64,000 nt of DNA from Clostridiales bacterium (GTDB taxonomy: Bacteria; Bacillota; Clostridia; Lachnospirales; Lachnospiraceae). The DNA lies in assembly GCA_021202925.1 (NCBI GenBank), contig JAJQCD010000010.1, positions 296,695 through 360,694 on the forward strand, written 5' to 3'. The notes below the pieces were generated by a model that did no database searches, had not been told where the DNA came from, and saw only the letters and a list, made by a program, of their open reading frames with translations. Each line of letters starts with the position of its first letter. The first letter of the stretch is position 1. This document shows positions 41,941 through 51,332 of this stretch, one piece after another. A program made the position numbers and the translations under genes.

Positions 41941-43932
41941 ATGATCCATGTCCTTGATCAGAATACCATCAATCAGATCGCCGCGGGCGAGGTCATTGAA
42001 CGCCCTGCGTCCGTCGTCAAGGAGCTTCTGGAGAACGCGATTGATGCGAAGGCAACGGCTGTCACGGTCGAAATCCGGGATGGCGGTATTTCGCTGATCC
42101 GCGTCACGGATAATGGCTGTGGAATCGCGAAGGACGATATTCCGGTGGCTTTTTTAAGCCATGCGACCAGCAAGATTCAGTCTGCAGCCGATCTGGTCAC
42201 CGTCTCTTCGCTGGGATTCCGCGGGGAAGCGCTTTCCAGTATCGCTTCTGTTGCACAGGTTGAACTGATCACAAAGACCCCGGACAGTCTGGCAGGCAGC
42301 CGCTACCAGATCGAGGGAGGCCTGGAAAAAGGATTGCAGGAGATTGGCGCGCCGGACGGAACAACCATTCTTGTACGCAATCTGTTTTATAATACGCCTG
42401 TGCGCAGGAAGTTCCTGAAGACGGCCATGACGGAAGGGGGACGTGTCGCGGATCTGGTCGAAAAGATTGCGTTGTCTCACCCGGATATTTCCATCCGCCT
42501 GATCCAGAACGACCAGAATAAGCTTCATACCTCCGGAAACCATAATCTGAAGGATATCATTTACACAATATACGGGCGGGAGATTGCCGCCAGTCTGGTT
42601 CCGCTAGAGAGTCAAGTGGACATGATTTCGATTACCGGTTTCATCGGTAAGCCGGTCATTGCGCGTAACAATCGGAACTTTGAAAATTATTTTATCAATG
42701 GCAGATATATCCGCAACAATATCATCTGTAAGGCGATCGAAGAGGCCTACAAGCCGTTTATGATGCAGCATAAATATCTGTTTACGCTCCTGCACATTGC
42801 GGTTGAGCCGGAATTCCTGGATGTCAATGTGCATCCGACGAAGATGGAACTGCGTTTCCGGGACGGAGAGACCATTTTCCGCGCGATTCGCGATGCTGTG
42901 TCCGGTGCGTTAAGGAATCGGGAACTGATTCCGGAAGTCACGCTGGATGAAAAGAAAAAACGGGAGCCGGAGAAAAGCAGCGCGGCAGAGAATACTCCGC
43001 GCTCCGTATCGTCGGTTTCACCCGGGTATGCGAACGATGGGACGGCGGAACGCATATCTGAAGAACAAACGGTTTACCATCCGCATTTTCTTGCCCGGAC
43101 TTATTCGAATCTCCATGTGAACCAGGAACTGACGGCCAGGCTGACCGGTAAGCCGACCGATGCATTGCTTCAATCGGGCATGAATGCAACGGCCACGCCG
43201 GAGAAGAAAACCGCCATGGAACCGGCCAGGGAGCCAACATCGGTTCCTGAAACGACTCCGATGCCGGATGCCGGATTGGAGCCGCAGCCAGGTACTGAAT
43301 CGCAGCCGGTACAGATGGAACTTTTTGACGGAAAGCTTCTTGAACCGAAATCACGCAGCCGACATCGTCTGATTGGTCAGCTGTTTGATACCTACTGGAT
43401 GGTCGAGTTTGAAGACCAGCTCTATATCATCGACCAGCATGCGGCCCACGAAAAAGTTCTCTATGAAAAGACCATGGCGTCGCTTCAGACACGGGAATAC
43501 ACCTGTCAGCAGGTCAATCCGCCGATCATCCTGACGCTTGGCAGCAGTGAGTCAATCCTTCTGGAAACGCATATGGAAGCATTCCGCGCGATCGGCTTTG
43601 AGATTGAGCATTTTGGCGGACGGGAATATGCGGTACGCGGCGTGCCGGATAATCTGTTTTCCATCGCCAGGAAAGATCTGTTGCTGGAAATGCTGGACAA
43701 TCTGTCTGAAGATACCTTAAGCGGGAATGCGGATATGATCCGTGAAAAAATTGCGTCCATGTCCTGTAAGGCAGCAGTAAAGGGAAACCACCGGATGAGT
43801 TTTGCCGAGGCAGACAAACTGATTGATCTGCTTCTGGATTTGGAGAACCCATATGCCTGTCCGCATGGCAGACCGACGATTATTTCCATGAGTAAATATG
43901 AAATTGAAAAAAAATTCAAACGCATTCTGTAG
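41941..43932 (+). CDS. mutL: DNA mismatch repair protein MutL (endonuclease type)
   Basis: 663 residues. GHKL ATPase N-terminus (IHVLDQNTINQIAAGEVIERPASVVKELLENAIDA, DNGCGI, GFRGEALSSI). A long Pro/Glu-rich linker (about 345-455) ends in QMELF (458-462), a candidate clamp-binding motif. The C-terminal domain has the endonuclease motif DQHAAHEKVLYE (498-509), SCKAAVKGN and CPHGRPT, so it is a nicking MutL. The start has AAGGAGG 9 bases upstream. miaA follows. Confidence 0.97.
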   Translation: MIHVLDQNTINQIAAGEVIERPASVVKELLENAIDAKATAVTVEIRDGGISLIRVTDNGCGIAKDDIPVAFLSHATSKIQSAADLVTVSSLGFRGEALSSIASVAQVELITKTPDSLAGSRYQIEGGLEKGLQEIGAPDGTTILVRNLFYNTPVRRKFLKTAMTEGGRVADLVEKIALSHPDISIRLIQNDQNKLHTSGNHNLKDIIYTIYGREIAASLVPLESQVDMISITGFIGKPVIARNNRNFENYFINGRYIRNNIICKAIEEAYKPFMMQHKYLFTLLHIAVEPEFLDVNVHPTKMELRFRDGETIFRAIRDAVSGALRNRELIPEVTLDEKKKREPEKSSAAENTPRSVSSVSPGYANDGTAERISEEQTVYHPHFLARTYSNLHVNQELTARLTGKPTDALLQSGMNATATPEKKTAMEPAREPTSVPETTPMPDAGLEPQPGTESQPVQMELFDGKLLEPKSRSRHRLIGQLFDTYWMVEFEDQLYIIDQHAAHEKVLYEKTMASLQTREYTCQQVNPPIILTLGSSESILLETHMEAFRAIGFEIEHFGGREYAVRGVPDNLFSIARKDLLLEMLDNLSEDTLSGNADMIREKIASMSCKAAVKGNHRMSFAEADKLIDLLLDLENPYACPHGRPTIISMSKYEIEKKFKRIL

Positions 43933-43947
43933 AAAGGAGCAGCTGTC

Positions 43948-44913
43948 ATGAAACGCCCCCTGATTGTCCTTACGGGACCGACTGCGGTTGGAAAAACCGC
44001 GCTTTCGATTGATCTGGCCAAATCTCTGGATGGCGAGATTATCAGCGCTGACTCGATGCAGGTGTACCGGCATATGGATGTGGGCTCGGCGAAAGTGACG
44101 GCCAAAGAGGCGGCTGGTGTCCCCCATCATCTGGTCGATGTGCTGGAGCCGTGGGAGGAATTTCATGTTGTGCGCTTTCAGGAGATGGCGAAGCGGGCGC
44201 TGGAGGAGATTTACGGAAGGAACCGGATTCCCATTGTTGTCGGAGGAACCGGATTTTATATTCAGGCTCTGGTTTACGATATTGACTTCAGGGAAAATGA
44301 CGGGGTGACGGAGATTCGCCGGGAACTCGAACGGCTGGGAGAAGAGCGGGGAAATGAGTTCCTTCATCAGATGCTGGAAACGGTCGATCCGGATTCCGCC
44401 CGGGCCATACACGCCAATAATCGCAGGCGGGTCATCCGTGCCATCGAATATTATCGGATGACCGGTCAGAAGATGTCGGAACACAACCGCGAAGAACGCA
44501 GGAAGACGCCCCCTTATGACGTATATTATTATGTGCTGACCTGTAACCGGAGCATTCTGTACGAACGAATTGACCGACGCGTGGATCAGATGCTGGAACA
44601 GGGGCTGGTTGCCGAAGTGACGGCTTTAAAGGAGATGGGATGCCGAAGGGGAATGTCTTCCATGCAGGGACTGGGATATAAAGAAATCCTTGATTATCTG
44701 GATGGCGTCTGTTCTCTGGAGGAGGCCGTCTCGATTCTGAAACGCGACACCAGGCATTTCGCCAAACGTCAGATCACCTGGTTTAAGCACGAGCGTGATG
44801 TGCGCTGGCTTGCCATGGAAGATTTCTCCTGGAACAGGGAGCAGATCCTGGCACATATTCTTGAGGAATGTGGGGCTGCCTGCCGGGATTTTCGCGACGG
44901 CAGCCGGAAATAA
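43948..44913 (+). CDS. miaA: tRNA dimethylallyltransferase MiaA
   Basis: 321 residues. Adds dimethylallyl to A37 of tRNAs reading U-starting codons; MiaB then methylthiolates. P-loop GPTAVGKTALS near residue 10, DSMQVYRHMDVGSAKV, GTGFYIQALVYDIDF and a C-terminal QGLGYKEILDYLDG, RQITWFKHERDVRW. AAAGGAG is just upstream. Part of the mutS-mutL-miaA set common in clostridia. Confidence 0.97.
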   Translation: MKRPLIVLTGPTAVGKTALSIDLAKSLDGEIISADSMQVYRHMDVGSAKVTAKEAAGVPHHLVDVLEPWEEFHVVRFQEMAKRALEEIYGRNRIPIVVGGTGFYIQALVYDIDFRENDGVTEIRRELERLGEERGNEFLHQMLETVDPDSARAIHANNRRRVIRAIEYYRMTGQKMSEHNREERRKTPPYDVYYYVLTCNRSILYERIDRRVDQMLEQGLVAEVTALKEMGCRRGMSSMQGLGYKEILDYLDGVCSLEEAVSILKRDTRHFAKRQITWFKHERDVRWLAMEDFSWNREQILAHILEECGAACRDFRDGSRK

Positions 44914-44938
44914 AACAGTAGAAAGCAGGAAAAGTATC

Positions 44939-46222
44939 ATGAAACTGGAACAGATGTATGAATCCATGGGCATTGGCCGGGACGTCCTTTTATTTGGCCG
45001 GGAGATCGAATCACAGCTTGCAGAACGTTTCGCCGCAATCGATGAGACGGCGGAATACAATCAGATGAAGGTGTTGCAGGCAATGCAGGATGCGCGGGTC
45101 AGCGATATTCATTTTGCGGCGACAACCGGTTATGGCTACAATGATCTTGGGCGGGACACGCTGGAAGAGGTGTTTGCGCGAACCTTTCACACGGAAAGCG
45201 CTCTTGTCCGCCCCAATCTGATCAGCGGCACGCACGCATTGCATGTGGCTCTTGCCGGCAACCTGCGTCCCGGCGACGAGATCCTTTCGCCGGTTGGCAA
45301 ACCTTACGATACCCTGGAAGAAGTTATTGGCATCCGTGAATCACCCGGCTCTCTGAAGGAATACGGAGTGACCTATCGGCAGGTAGATCTTCTGGCGGAC
45401 GGATCCTTTGATTATCCGGCGATTGAGCGCGCACTGAACGAGAGAACCAGACTGGTAACCATTCAACGGTCGAAAGGGTATGCCACCCGTCCGACGCTTT
45501 CCGTGGCCCGGATTGGTGAGCTGATTGCCTTTGTCAAAAAGCTTCGCCCGGATGTGATCTGTATGGTTGATAATTGTTACGGAGAATTCGTCGAGCGAAC
45601 GGAACCGTCTGACGTCGGGGCAGACATGATCGTTGGCTCCCTGATTAAGAACCCTGGCGGTGGCCTTGCGCCGATCGGCGGTTATATTGCCGGATGCCGG
45701 GACTGCGTAGACCAGGCATCCTGGCGTCTGAGCGCGCCGGGACTCGGCAAAGAGGTGGGAGCGAGCCTGGGCTTAAACCAGTCCTTTTTCCAGGGCTTCT
45801 TCCTGTCACCGACGGTGACGGCGGGCGCGTTAAAGGGAGCCATTTTTGCTGCCAATGCATATGAAAGACTGGGATTTTCCGTTGTCCCGAACAGTACCGA
45901 ATCGCGCCATGACATTATCCAGTCCATCACCTTTGGCACACCGGAAGGCGTGATTGCCTTCTGCAAGGGGATTCAAGCGGCGGCTCCGGTCGACAGCTAC
46001 GTTACACCGGAACCGTGGGATATGCCGGGATACGACGCTCCGGTCATTATGGCAGCCGGTGCTTTCGTACAGGGCTCTTCGATTGAGCTTTCGGCTGACG
46101 GTCCCATCAAGCCGCCTTATGCCGTATACTTTCAGGGAGGCCTTACCTGGTATCATGCAAAGTTTGGCATTCTGAAATCGCTGCAGACACTCCTGGACGC
46201 CGGTCTTGTGTCCCTTGCTTAA
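44939..46222 (+). CDS. PLP-dependent methionine gamma-lyase-like protein (aluminum-resistance family, YnbB-like)
   Basis: 427 residues. Fold-type I PLP enzyme: PLP Lys is likely K237 in GSLIKNPGGGLAP, with Asp211 in MVDNCYGEF binding the ring nitrogen. RPNLISGTHALHVALAGNLRPGDEIL (91-116) is the family's phosphate-binding area. Related proteins are labelled methionine gamma-lyase or aluminum resistance protein without firm proof. AGGAAAAG precedes the ATG at 44939; open frame before it overlaps miaA. Confidence 0.88.
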   Translation: MKLEQMYESMGIGRDVLLFGREIESQLAERFAAIDETAEYNQMKVLQAMQDARVSDIHFAATTGYGYNDLGRDTLEEVFARTFHTESALVRPNLISGTHALHVALAGNLRPGDEILSPVGKPYDTLEEVIGIRESPGSLKEYGVTYRQVDLLADGSFDYPAIERALNERTRLVTIQRSKGYATRPTLSVARIGELIAFVKKLRPDVICMVDNCYGEFVERTEPSDVGADMIVGSLIKNPGGGLAPIGGYIAGCRDCVDQASWRLSAPGLGKEVGASLGLNQSFFQGFFLSPTVTAGALKGAIFAANAYERLGFSVVPNSTESRHDIIQSITFGTPEGVIAFCKGIQAAAPVDSYVTPEPWDMPGYDAPVIMAAGAFVQGSSIELSADGPIKPPYAVYFQGGLTWYHAKFGILKSLQTLLDAGLVSLA

Positions 46223-46248
46223 GGATTTCTGAAGTTTTTGTTTTGAGG

Positions 46249-46277
46249 TGTACACGGTTTTCGATTTGTGGTACACT
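46249..46277 (+). promoter_or_regulatory. Possible promoter of radC-mreCD
   Basis: TGTACA (46249-46254), 17-base spacer, TACACT (46272-46277). Moderate match; the same TGTACA -35 appears before the cytidylate-kinase-like gene at 61651. Confidence 0.45.
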
Positions 46278-46348
46278 GTAATGCGTAGCCGGATTCGTTT
46301 CCGTCCGAAACAGTGCCCTGGAGAGACACATGAATGGGAGGGGAACGC

Positions 46349-47044
46349 ATGGAACACAGGAATATGAAAGAACTGCCGAAGGAAGATCAGCCATACGAGC
46401 GGTGTCTGAAGGAGGGGCCGGAATCTCTGACCGATGCACAGCTTCTTTCCGTTATCATCCGGGCAGGAACAAACAAGGCAAACTCGCTGGAGCTTGCCCG
46501 TCAGATTCTGACGCTGCAGGATCCGCAGGGAGGGATTCTGGGACTGCTTCATCTGACGCTGCCTCAGCTGACCGCGATTCATGGCATTGGCGAGGTGAAG
46601 GCGATTCAGCTGCTGTGTATTGGAGAACTGTCACGCCGCATCTGGAAGGCACGGGCGATCGGGAACCACCCGCGCTTCATTGAACCCCGGGAGGTAGCCG
46701 ATTTTTACCGGGAGGATATGCGGCATATGGAGCAGGAACAGTTCCGGGTCATGCTGTTCAATACGAGACAGATCCTGATCCGGGACATTCTTCTTTCCAA
46801 GGGTACGGTGAACGCGACCCTGACATCACCGCGTGAGATTTTCATCGAAGCATTACGCTACCAGGCGGTCAGTCTGATTCTGGTTCACAATCATCCAAGC
46901 GGGGATCCGGAGCCGAGCCGGGAGGACATTGCCCTGACGAAGCGCGTGCGGGAAGTCGGCGAACTGATCGGGATCCGTCTGCTGGATCACATCGTCATAG
47001 GAGACGTTTCCTATGTTAGTATGAAAGAACGGGGATTTTGTTAA
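46349..47044 (+). CDS. radC: RadC family protein (JAMM/MPN+ domain)
   Basis: 231 residues. Helix-hairpin-helix N-terminal region (LPQLTAIHGIGEVKAIQLLCI), then a metal-binding JAMM motif LVHNHPSGDPEPSREDI. Named for DNA repair, but that role is doubtful and the biochemical function is unknown. Start at 46349 has GGGAGGGG 6 bases upstream. Its TAA overlaps the mreC start (TAATG). Confidence 0.93.
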   Translation: MEHRNMKELPKEDQPYERCLKEGPESLTDAQLLSVIIRAGTNKANSLELARQILTLQDPQGGILGLLHLTLPQLTAIHGIGEVKAIQLLCIGELSRRIWKARAIGNHPRFIEPREVADFYREDMRHMEQEQFRVMLFNTRQILIRDILLSKGTVNATLTSPREIFIEALRYQAVSLILVHNHPSGDPEPSREDIALTKRVREVGELIGIRLLDHIVIGDVSYVSMKERGFC

Positions 47045-47916
47045 TGGAACCAAAGCAAAGCAAATATATCCTGATTGGGCTGTCTGTCTTCTGCGTCATC
47101 CTGATCGCCGTCACCTCATTCAGGGACGGCTTTTTGAATCCATTGCGAAGCGGAATCGGTTATTTTCTGAATCCGATCCAGTCCGGTATTAACCGTGTCG
47201 GGACGACGCTTTACAATACCGCTGCCAACTATGCGAGTCTGACGGAAGCCATGGAAGAAAAACAGATTCTGCAGAATCGGATCGATGAACTGATCGAGGA
47301 GAACAACCGTCTTCAGTCGGAACAGTTTGAACTGAACCGCCTGCGGGAGCTCTATGAACTGGATCAGGATTATATGCAGTATGAGAAGATCGGAGCCAGA
47401 GTCATCGCCAGAGACTCCGGCGACTGGTTTCAGGTTTTTCGGATCAATAAAGGCTCCGCGGACGGTGTGCGTGTGGATGCCAATGTGATTGCCGGTGGCG
47501 GTCTCGTCGGCATTGTTACCGATGTCGGCGTAAATTATGCAACGGTGCGTTCGATCATCGACGATGTCAGCCGCGTCAGTGGTATGGCGCAACAGTCCGG
47601 TGACAGCTGTATGGTATCCGGTGATCTGACACTGTTCTCCGAAGGGCGCCTGCGCATCACAAATATCGCAGGAACCGGAGACGTCAAGGACGGTGATCGT
47701 ATTGTCACATCCAATATCAGTTCCAAGTATCTGCCCGGAATCCTGATTGGCTATGCAACGGACATTACGCTGGATGATACCAGGCTGACCAAATCCGGGT
47801 ATCTGATTCCGGTGGCTGATTTTGACAGCCTTCAGGAGGTGCTGGTGATCACACAGCTGAAGGAAGAGATGTTTTCTGATGCAGAGGTGCCGACAAAAGA
47901 GGAGGAACGGCAATGA
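47044..47916 (+). CDS. mreC: Rod shape-determining protein MreC
   Basis: 290 residues. One N-terminal membrane segment (ILIGLSVFCVILIAVTSF), a coiled coil at about 60-105 (EEKQILQNRIDELIEENNRLQSEQFELNRL), then the beta-rich domain IARDSGDWFQVFRINKGSADGV through LVITQL. Scaffold of the elongasome, acting with MreD, RodA and PBP2, all encoded downstream. mreB, which normally lies between radC and mreC, is absent here. ATG at 47044, with ACGGGGA upstream. Confidence 0.95.
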   Translation: MEPKQSKYILIGLSVFCVILIAVTSFRDGFLNPLRSGIGYFLNPIQSGINRVGTTLYNTAANYASLTEAMEEKQILQNRIDELIEENNRLQSEQFELNRLRELYELDQDYMQYEKIGARVIARDSGDWFQVFRINKGSADGVRVDANVIAGGGLVGIVTDVGVNYATVRSIIDDVSRVSGMAQQSGDSCMVSGDLTLFSEGRLRITNIAGTGDVKDGDRIVTSNISSKYLPGILIGYATDITLDDTRLTKSGYLIPVADFDSLQEVLVITQLKEEMFSDAEVPTKEEERQ

Positions 47917-48419
47917 GGCGGTTCATATTCAATCTGGTTCTGATGATTATGGCCTTTACCATTCAGAACTGCATTTTTCCGCTGATTCCGTTTCTGACCG
48001 CTTCGCCGAATCTGCTTCTGATTCTGACCTTTTCATTTGGTTTCATCCATGGCAAGACCGCGGGAATGTATTATGGTCTCTTTGCCGGAATTCTGCTGGA
48101 TTTGTTTTACAGCGGTCCTTTTGGGTTCTATACTTTGCTGTTCGTGAATATTGGTTATTTTAACGGGATATTTACCAAATACTATTATGAGGATTATATC
48201 ACGCTCCCGCTCATTCTGAGTCTGGCGAATGAGCTGGTGTATAACGTTTACATCTATGTACTGCGATTCCTGATTCGCAATCGCCTGGATATTCTGTATT
48301 ATGCCAGAGAGATTGTCATCCCGGAGATCATTTTTACTACGGTGACGACACTGCTGATCTACCGTCTGTTCCTCTCCACGGACCGGCGGCTTCGGGAAAT
48401 GGAAGATAGGAGAGAATGA
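47913..48419 (+). CDS. mreD: Rod shape-determining protein MreD
   Basis: 168-residue membrane protein with about five or six hydrophobic segments (FIFNLVLMIMAFTIQNCIFP, LLLILTFSFGFIHGKTAGMYYGLFAGILLDLFYSGPFGFYTLLF). The GLFAGILLDLFYSGPFG stretch is the family hallmark. It overlaps mreC by 4 bases (ATGA) and is followed by the PBP2 gene within 4 bases. Confidence 0.95.
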   Translation: MRRFIFNLVLMIMAFTIQNCIFPLIPFLTASPNLLLILTFSFGFIHGKTAGMYYGLFAGILLDLFYSGPFGFYTLLFVNIGYFNGIFTKYYYEDYITLPLILSLANELVYNVYIYVLRFLIRNRLDILYYAREIVIPEIIFTTVTTLLIYRLFLSTDRRLREMEDRRE

Positions 48420-48423
48420 TACT

Positions 48424-51303
48424 TTGCTGAGAGATTTACTGGAAGTCCTGCGGGAGCTTCTGAAGAAGATCCTGTTTTCCCGCCTGTTTGCACTTGCCAT
48501 AGTTTTTACCAGCCTGTTTGTTATTCTGGTGTTCAGGCTGTTTGATCTCCAGATTGTCAACGGGGAAGAATATCTGGATCAGTATGTGCAGCTGACGGAA
48601 AAGACCGTCACAACGCCTGGAACCCGTGGAAACATTTATGACCGCAATGGGTACCTTCTGGCTTACAATGAACTGGCCTATACCGTTACCATCCAGAACA
48701 CGGGCGCTTATACCAGCGACCAGACCATGAACACGATGCTGTTGAAACTGGTCCGTATTCTGGAAAAGCATGGATATGGCGTGGAAGGCCGTCTGGAGAT
48801 TGCGATGGATGAGGATGGCTCCATGATCTACACCAGTAGTTCAGAGGCAGCCAGAAAACGGTTCCTGCGGGATTTCTACGGACTGCGTTCGACCGATGAA
48901 CTGGATGACGCGAACGGAAAGTACCCGTCTGCCGTCACGGCCAGGGAAGCGGTTGAGCGAAAGAAAGAGACCTATCATCTCGATCGCCTGAAGGGCGCGG
49001 ACGGTTCTCCTGTCATTCTCAGTGACTGGGAACTGCTTCAGATTGTCAACATCCGTTACACCATGTCCCTGGTAGCCTTCCGGCGATATGAGGCCAGTAC
49101 AATCACCTCTTATATCGATGATGAGACGGTCGCCGATATCATGGAGCATTCAGACGAACTGCAGGGTGTGGAGATCGCACAGACGACGATCCGCCGTTAC
49201 AATGATGCGATTTATTTTGCGCCGATCATCGGCTATACAGGCAAGATTCCGGAGGATCAGCTGGAAGAGCTGAGACAGACAGAAGAAGAATATGAGCTGA
49301 ATGATATCATCGGCCGCACAGGAATCGAAGCTTCCATGGAATCGGAGCTTCGCGGGCACAAGGGATACCGCAATCTGATTGTCAATAATATGGGGAATAT
49401 CCGGGAGGTCATCTCGGAGACGAAACCGACCACCGGCAACGATGTCTATCTGACGATTGACAGGGATCTGCAGATTGGTATTTACCATCTGATTGAAAAA
49501 CAGCTTGCCGGAATCCTGGCCAGTAAACTGGTCGATCATGATGTGGAAATCACGTCCGCGACGGATTCCTCAAAGATTGAGATTCCAGTGAAGGATGCCT
49601 ATTACCAGCTCATCAACAACAGCGTTCTGTCTCTGAGCCATATGGCGCAGGAAGACGCTTCGGACATCGAAAAAGAGATTTATTCTGCATTCAGCGCGTC
49701 GAAACAGCAGATTCTGACACGGATCCGTGAGGAGCTGCTCAGTGAAAACGCCACGGCCATGCAGGAACTTCCAAACGATATGATGGCGTATATGGTTTAT
49801 ATTTACAATTACCTCGCCGGACCGACTGTCGGAATCATCCGTTCAGACAGCATTGATCCGGGCAGTGAAGAATACCTGGCCTGGAAGGATGACGCAATCA
49901 GCCTGCGGGATTATATTTATTCGGGCATTTCGGATAACTGGATTGACACTACCCGCCTGAATGTACAGAGCAAGTATTCCAGTGCGGATGATATTTACGG
50001 AATTCTGGTGGACTATGTGCTGGAGCAGTTAAAAGAAGACCCCGCTTTTTCCAAACGCATCTGCCGTTACCTGGTGAATGACGGGGTAATCACCGGACGG
50101 CAGCTTTGTCTGGCGCTTTATGCGCAGGGAGTTCTGGAAGATGACCCGGAGCAGGTCCGGCTTCTTGCTGCGAACGGAGAAGCGTACGCCTATACATTTA
50201 TTCAGGAAAAGATCCGTGATATAGAAATCACGCCGGCGCAGCTTGCACTCGATCCCTGTTCCGGCGCGGTCGTGATTACAGATGTAAATACAGGAGAGGT
50301 GCGCGCCCTGGTCACATATCCGAGTTATGATAACAACAAGCTGTCCGGAACCGTCGACGCGGTTTATTTCAGCCAGCTGAGAGAGGATCTTTCGCAGCCG
50401 ATGTTCAACAACGCAACGCAGGCTCAGAAGGCGCCCGGTTCCACGTTCAAACCGATCACCGCGGTAGCGGGTCTGGAAGAAGGTGTGATCCGCCTTACCG
50501 ATACGATCGAGTGTACGGGCGAGTACGATGAGATCACTCCGTCGATCAAATGCTGGATTTATCCGGGTCGTCACGGAGCACTTACTGTCTCCGAAGGAAT
50601 TCAGAATTCCTGCAACTATTTCTTTGCGGAGGTCGCGCATCGTCTCTCTACGGATGAAAACGGCGTCTATTCCACTGACCGCGGAATTCAGGTTCTGCGC
50701 AAGTACGCATCCATGTTTGGGCTCGATCGTCCGTCCGGGATTGAGATTTCCGAACGGGATCCGGAACTGACCACGGAGGATCCGGAGCGTTCTGCCATGG
50801 GACAGGGTACCAATTCTTTCTCCAATGTCCAGTTGTCCCGCTATGTGGCGGCAATCGCAAACCGGGGAACCGTGTTTGAACTGAGCCTGATTGATAAGGT
50901 GACGGATTTTGAAGGTGCGACAGTCCGTGACTATACGCCTGAAATCAGTGGACAGATTGATATTGCCGATACGACCTGGAATGCGGTTCAGCAGGGCATG
51001 CGCTCCGTGATTACGGATGGGTCGGCACGCGCACTGTTCCGTGACCTGGAAGTCGAGATTGCAGGCAAGACTGGTACTGCCCAGGAGACGAGAACCCGCG
51101 GCAACCACGCATTTTTTATATCCTATGGCCCATACGCCAGTCCTGAGATCGCTGTGACGGTGAACATTCCGTACGGATATTCATCCACCAATGCAGCGAC
51201 CATCGCGAAAGATGTGTACCGTTTCTACTATGGATATACCGATCTGGATTCCATCATCAATACTGGCGCGTCCGGTGTTTCGACTGTCACGATCGGAGAT
51301 TAG
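48424..51303 (+). CDS. mrdA: Penicillin-binding protein 2 (elongation transpeptidase) with a large insert
   Basis: 959 residues, much longer than the typical 600-720. A cytoplasmic helix and one membrane segment (about 20-45) precede the dimerisation domain (GTRGNIYDRNGYLLA, GRTGIEASMESELRG). The transpeptidase domain has S673-TFK (APGSTFKPI), SCN (729-731) and KTGT (882-885). Residues about 366-605 are a mostly helical insert between LTIDRDLQ and ALDPCSGAVV. Start is TTG at 48424, with ATAGGAGAG upstream. Partner of RodA at 53219. Confidence 0.95.
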   Translation: MLRDLLEVLRELLKKILFSRLFALAIVFTSLFVILVFRLFDLQIVNGEEYLDQYVQLTEKTVTTPGTRGNIYDRNGYLLAYNELAYTVTIQNTGAYTSDQTMNTMLLKLVRILEKHGYGVEGRLEIAMDEDGSMIYTSSSEAARKRFLRDFYGLRSTDELDDANGKYPSAVTAREAVERKKETYHLDRLKGADGSPVILSDWELLQIVNIRYTMSLVAFRRYEASTITSYIDDETVADIMEHSDELQGVEIAQTTIRRYNDAIYFAPIIGYTGKIPEDQLEELRQTEEEYELNDIIGRTGIEASMESELRGHKGYRNLIVNNMGNIREVISETKPTTGNDVYLTIDRDLQIGIYHLIEKQLAGILASKLVDHDVEITSATDSSKIEIPVKDAYYQLINNSVLSLSHMAQEDASDIEKEIYSAFSASKQQILTRIREELLSENATAMQELPNDMMAYMVYIYNYLAGPTVGIIRSDSIDPGSEEYLAWKDDAISLRDYIYSGISDNWIDTTRLNVQSKYSSADDIYGILVDYVLEQLKEDPAFSKRICRYLVNDGVITGRQLCLALYAQGVLEDDPEQVRLLAANGEAYAYTFIQEKIRDIEITPAQLALDPCSGAVVITDVNTGEVRALVTYPSYDNNKLSGTVDAVYFSQLREDLSQPMFNNATQAQKAPGSTFKPITAVAGLEEGVIRLTDTIECTGEYDEITPSIKCWIYPGRHGALTVSEGIQNSCNYFFAEVAHRLSTDENGVYSTDRGIQVLRKYASMFGLDRPSGIEISERDPELTTEDPERSAMGQGTNSFSNVQLSRYVAAIANRGTVFELSLIDKVTDFEGATVRDYTPEISGQIDIADTTWNAVQQGMRSVITDGSARALFRDLEVEIAGKTGTAQETRTRGNHAFFISYGPYASPEIAVTVNIPYGYSSTNAATIAKDVYRFYYGYTDLDSIINTGASGVSTVTIGD

Positions 51304-51332
51304 AACCTGACCGGAAGGTGGAGGAAGTGGCA

